Origin: an uncultured Bdellovibrionales bacterium
GTDB taxonomy: Bacteria; Bdellovibrionota; Bdellovibrionia; Bdellovibrionales; UBA1609
Length of the DNA stretch: 33,241 nt
NCBI GenBank assembly: GCA_938002015.1
Contig: CALLAU010000071.1
Location: 1-33,241 of the forward strand
Reading direction: 5' to 3'
The notes under the pieces are model-generated. The model searched no databases and was not told the origin of the DNA. It saw nothing but the letters and a program-made list of their open reading frames with translations. The first letter of the stretch is position 1. Each line of letters begins with the position of its first letter. Below, one piece after another: positions 33,139-33,241 of this stretch. The position numbers were made by a program, and so were the translations under genes.

Positions 33139-33241
33139 TCTTTTTCTCCTTAAAAACATTTCCATATATGTTTATATTTAGATTTTATAAAATTTAACCC
33201 CAAGTGCTTAATTCTGAAGATTATTCAAAAATAAACACTCA

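Noticed and set aside
1..33241. tRNA/rRNA genes, CRISPR arrays, insertion sequences, prophage
   Set aside because: No cloverleaf arms with TTCGA-type loops, no regularly spaced repeats, no transposase or integrase found by reading both strands; a computed tRNA or IS scan was not possible.

Overview
This 33.2 kb window is AT-rich chromosomal DNA from a Gram-negative bacterium. Many products carry Sec signal peptides or lipoprotein signals, several starts are TTG or GTG, and the gene content is dominated by exported proteins. A leucine dehydrogenase next to YfgM/BamB-like genes, an astacin lipoprotein, UmuDC, and many long exported proteins of unknown family suggest a Bdellovibrionota-type predator (Bacteriovorax/Halobacteriovorax-like). 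That assignment is inference from gene style; no rRNA or other marker gene is present.

Region 1 (1-6652) is housekeeping and envelope. It holds the 3' end of leucine dehydrogenase, a YfgM-like membrane TPR protein, a BamB-like PQQ lipoprotein, a small lipoprotein and adenine phosphoribosyltransferase, all on +. A methyltransferase on - follows, divergent from an MsrB lipoprotein, then an exported M28 aminopeptidase. Region 2 (6660-10738) is a tight three-gene operon of exported proteins with membrane hairpins and no recognised family. It is preceded by a palindrome and by an inverted repeat that covers the ribosome binding site, and followed by a nested inverted-repeat structure. Region 3 (10738-15520) has an astacin-like lipoprotein protease, umuDC, a membrane-anchored FAD oxidoreductase and a methyltransferase.

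Region 4 (15597-17954) is a candidate small-molecule locus. An unknown protein and an XRE regulator (apparently leaderless mRNA) converge on a two-gene operon of a GNAT/autoinducer-synthase-like acyltransferase and a haem-oxygenase-like diiron oxidase. Region 5 (18243-23767) holds a lytic transglycosylase overlapping a lipoprotein, an AAA_14/DUF4143 ATPase, a nucleotidyltransferase/ribbon-helix-helix toxin-antitoxin pair with a 28-bp palindromic operator, and a PadR-HAAS-DUF4097 envelope-stress-type operon.

Region 6 (23927-33138, all on -) is the most unusual part. An operon with 1-base or near-zero junctions encodes a 582-aa exported membrane protein, an 838-aa ClpB/Hsp100-like AAA+ protein that carries a Sec signal peptide, a 1315-aa exported multi-membrane-segment protein and a small GlsB-like membrane protein. 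An Ala-rich secreted protein lies upstream behind a strong terminator. The Hsp100 homologue has an intact first ATPase site, a degenerate second site and a conserved second pore loop. The operators upstream of region 2 and region 6 match at 17 of 20 bases, which suggests co-regulation of the two exported-protein clusters.
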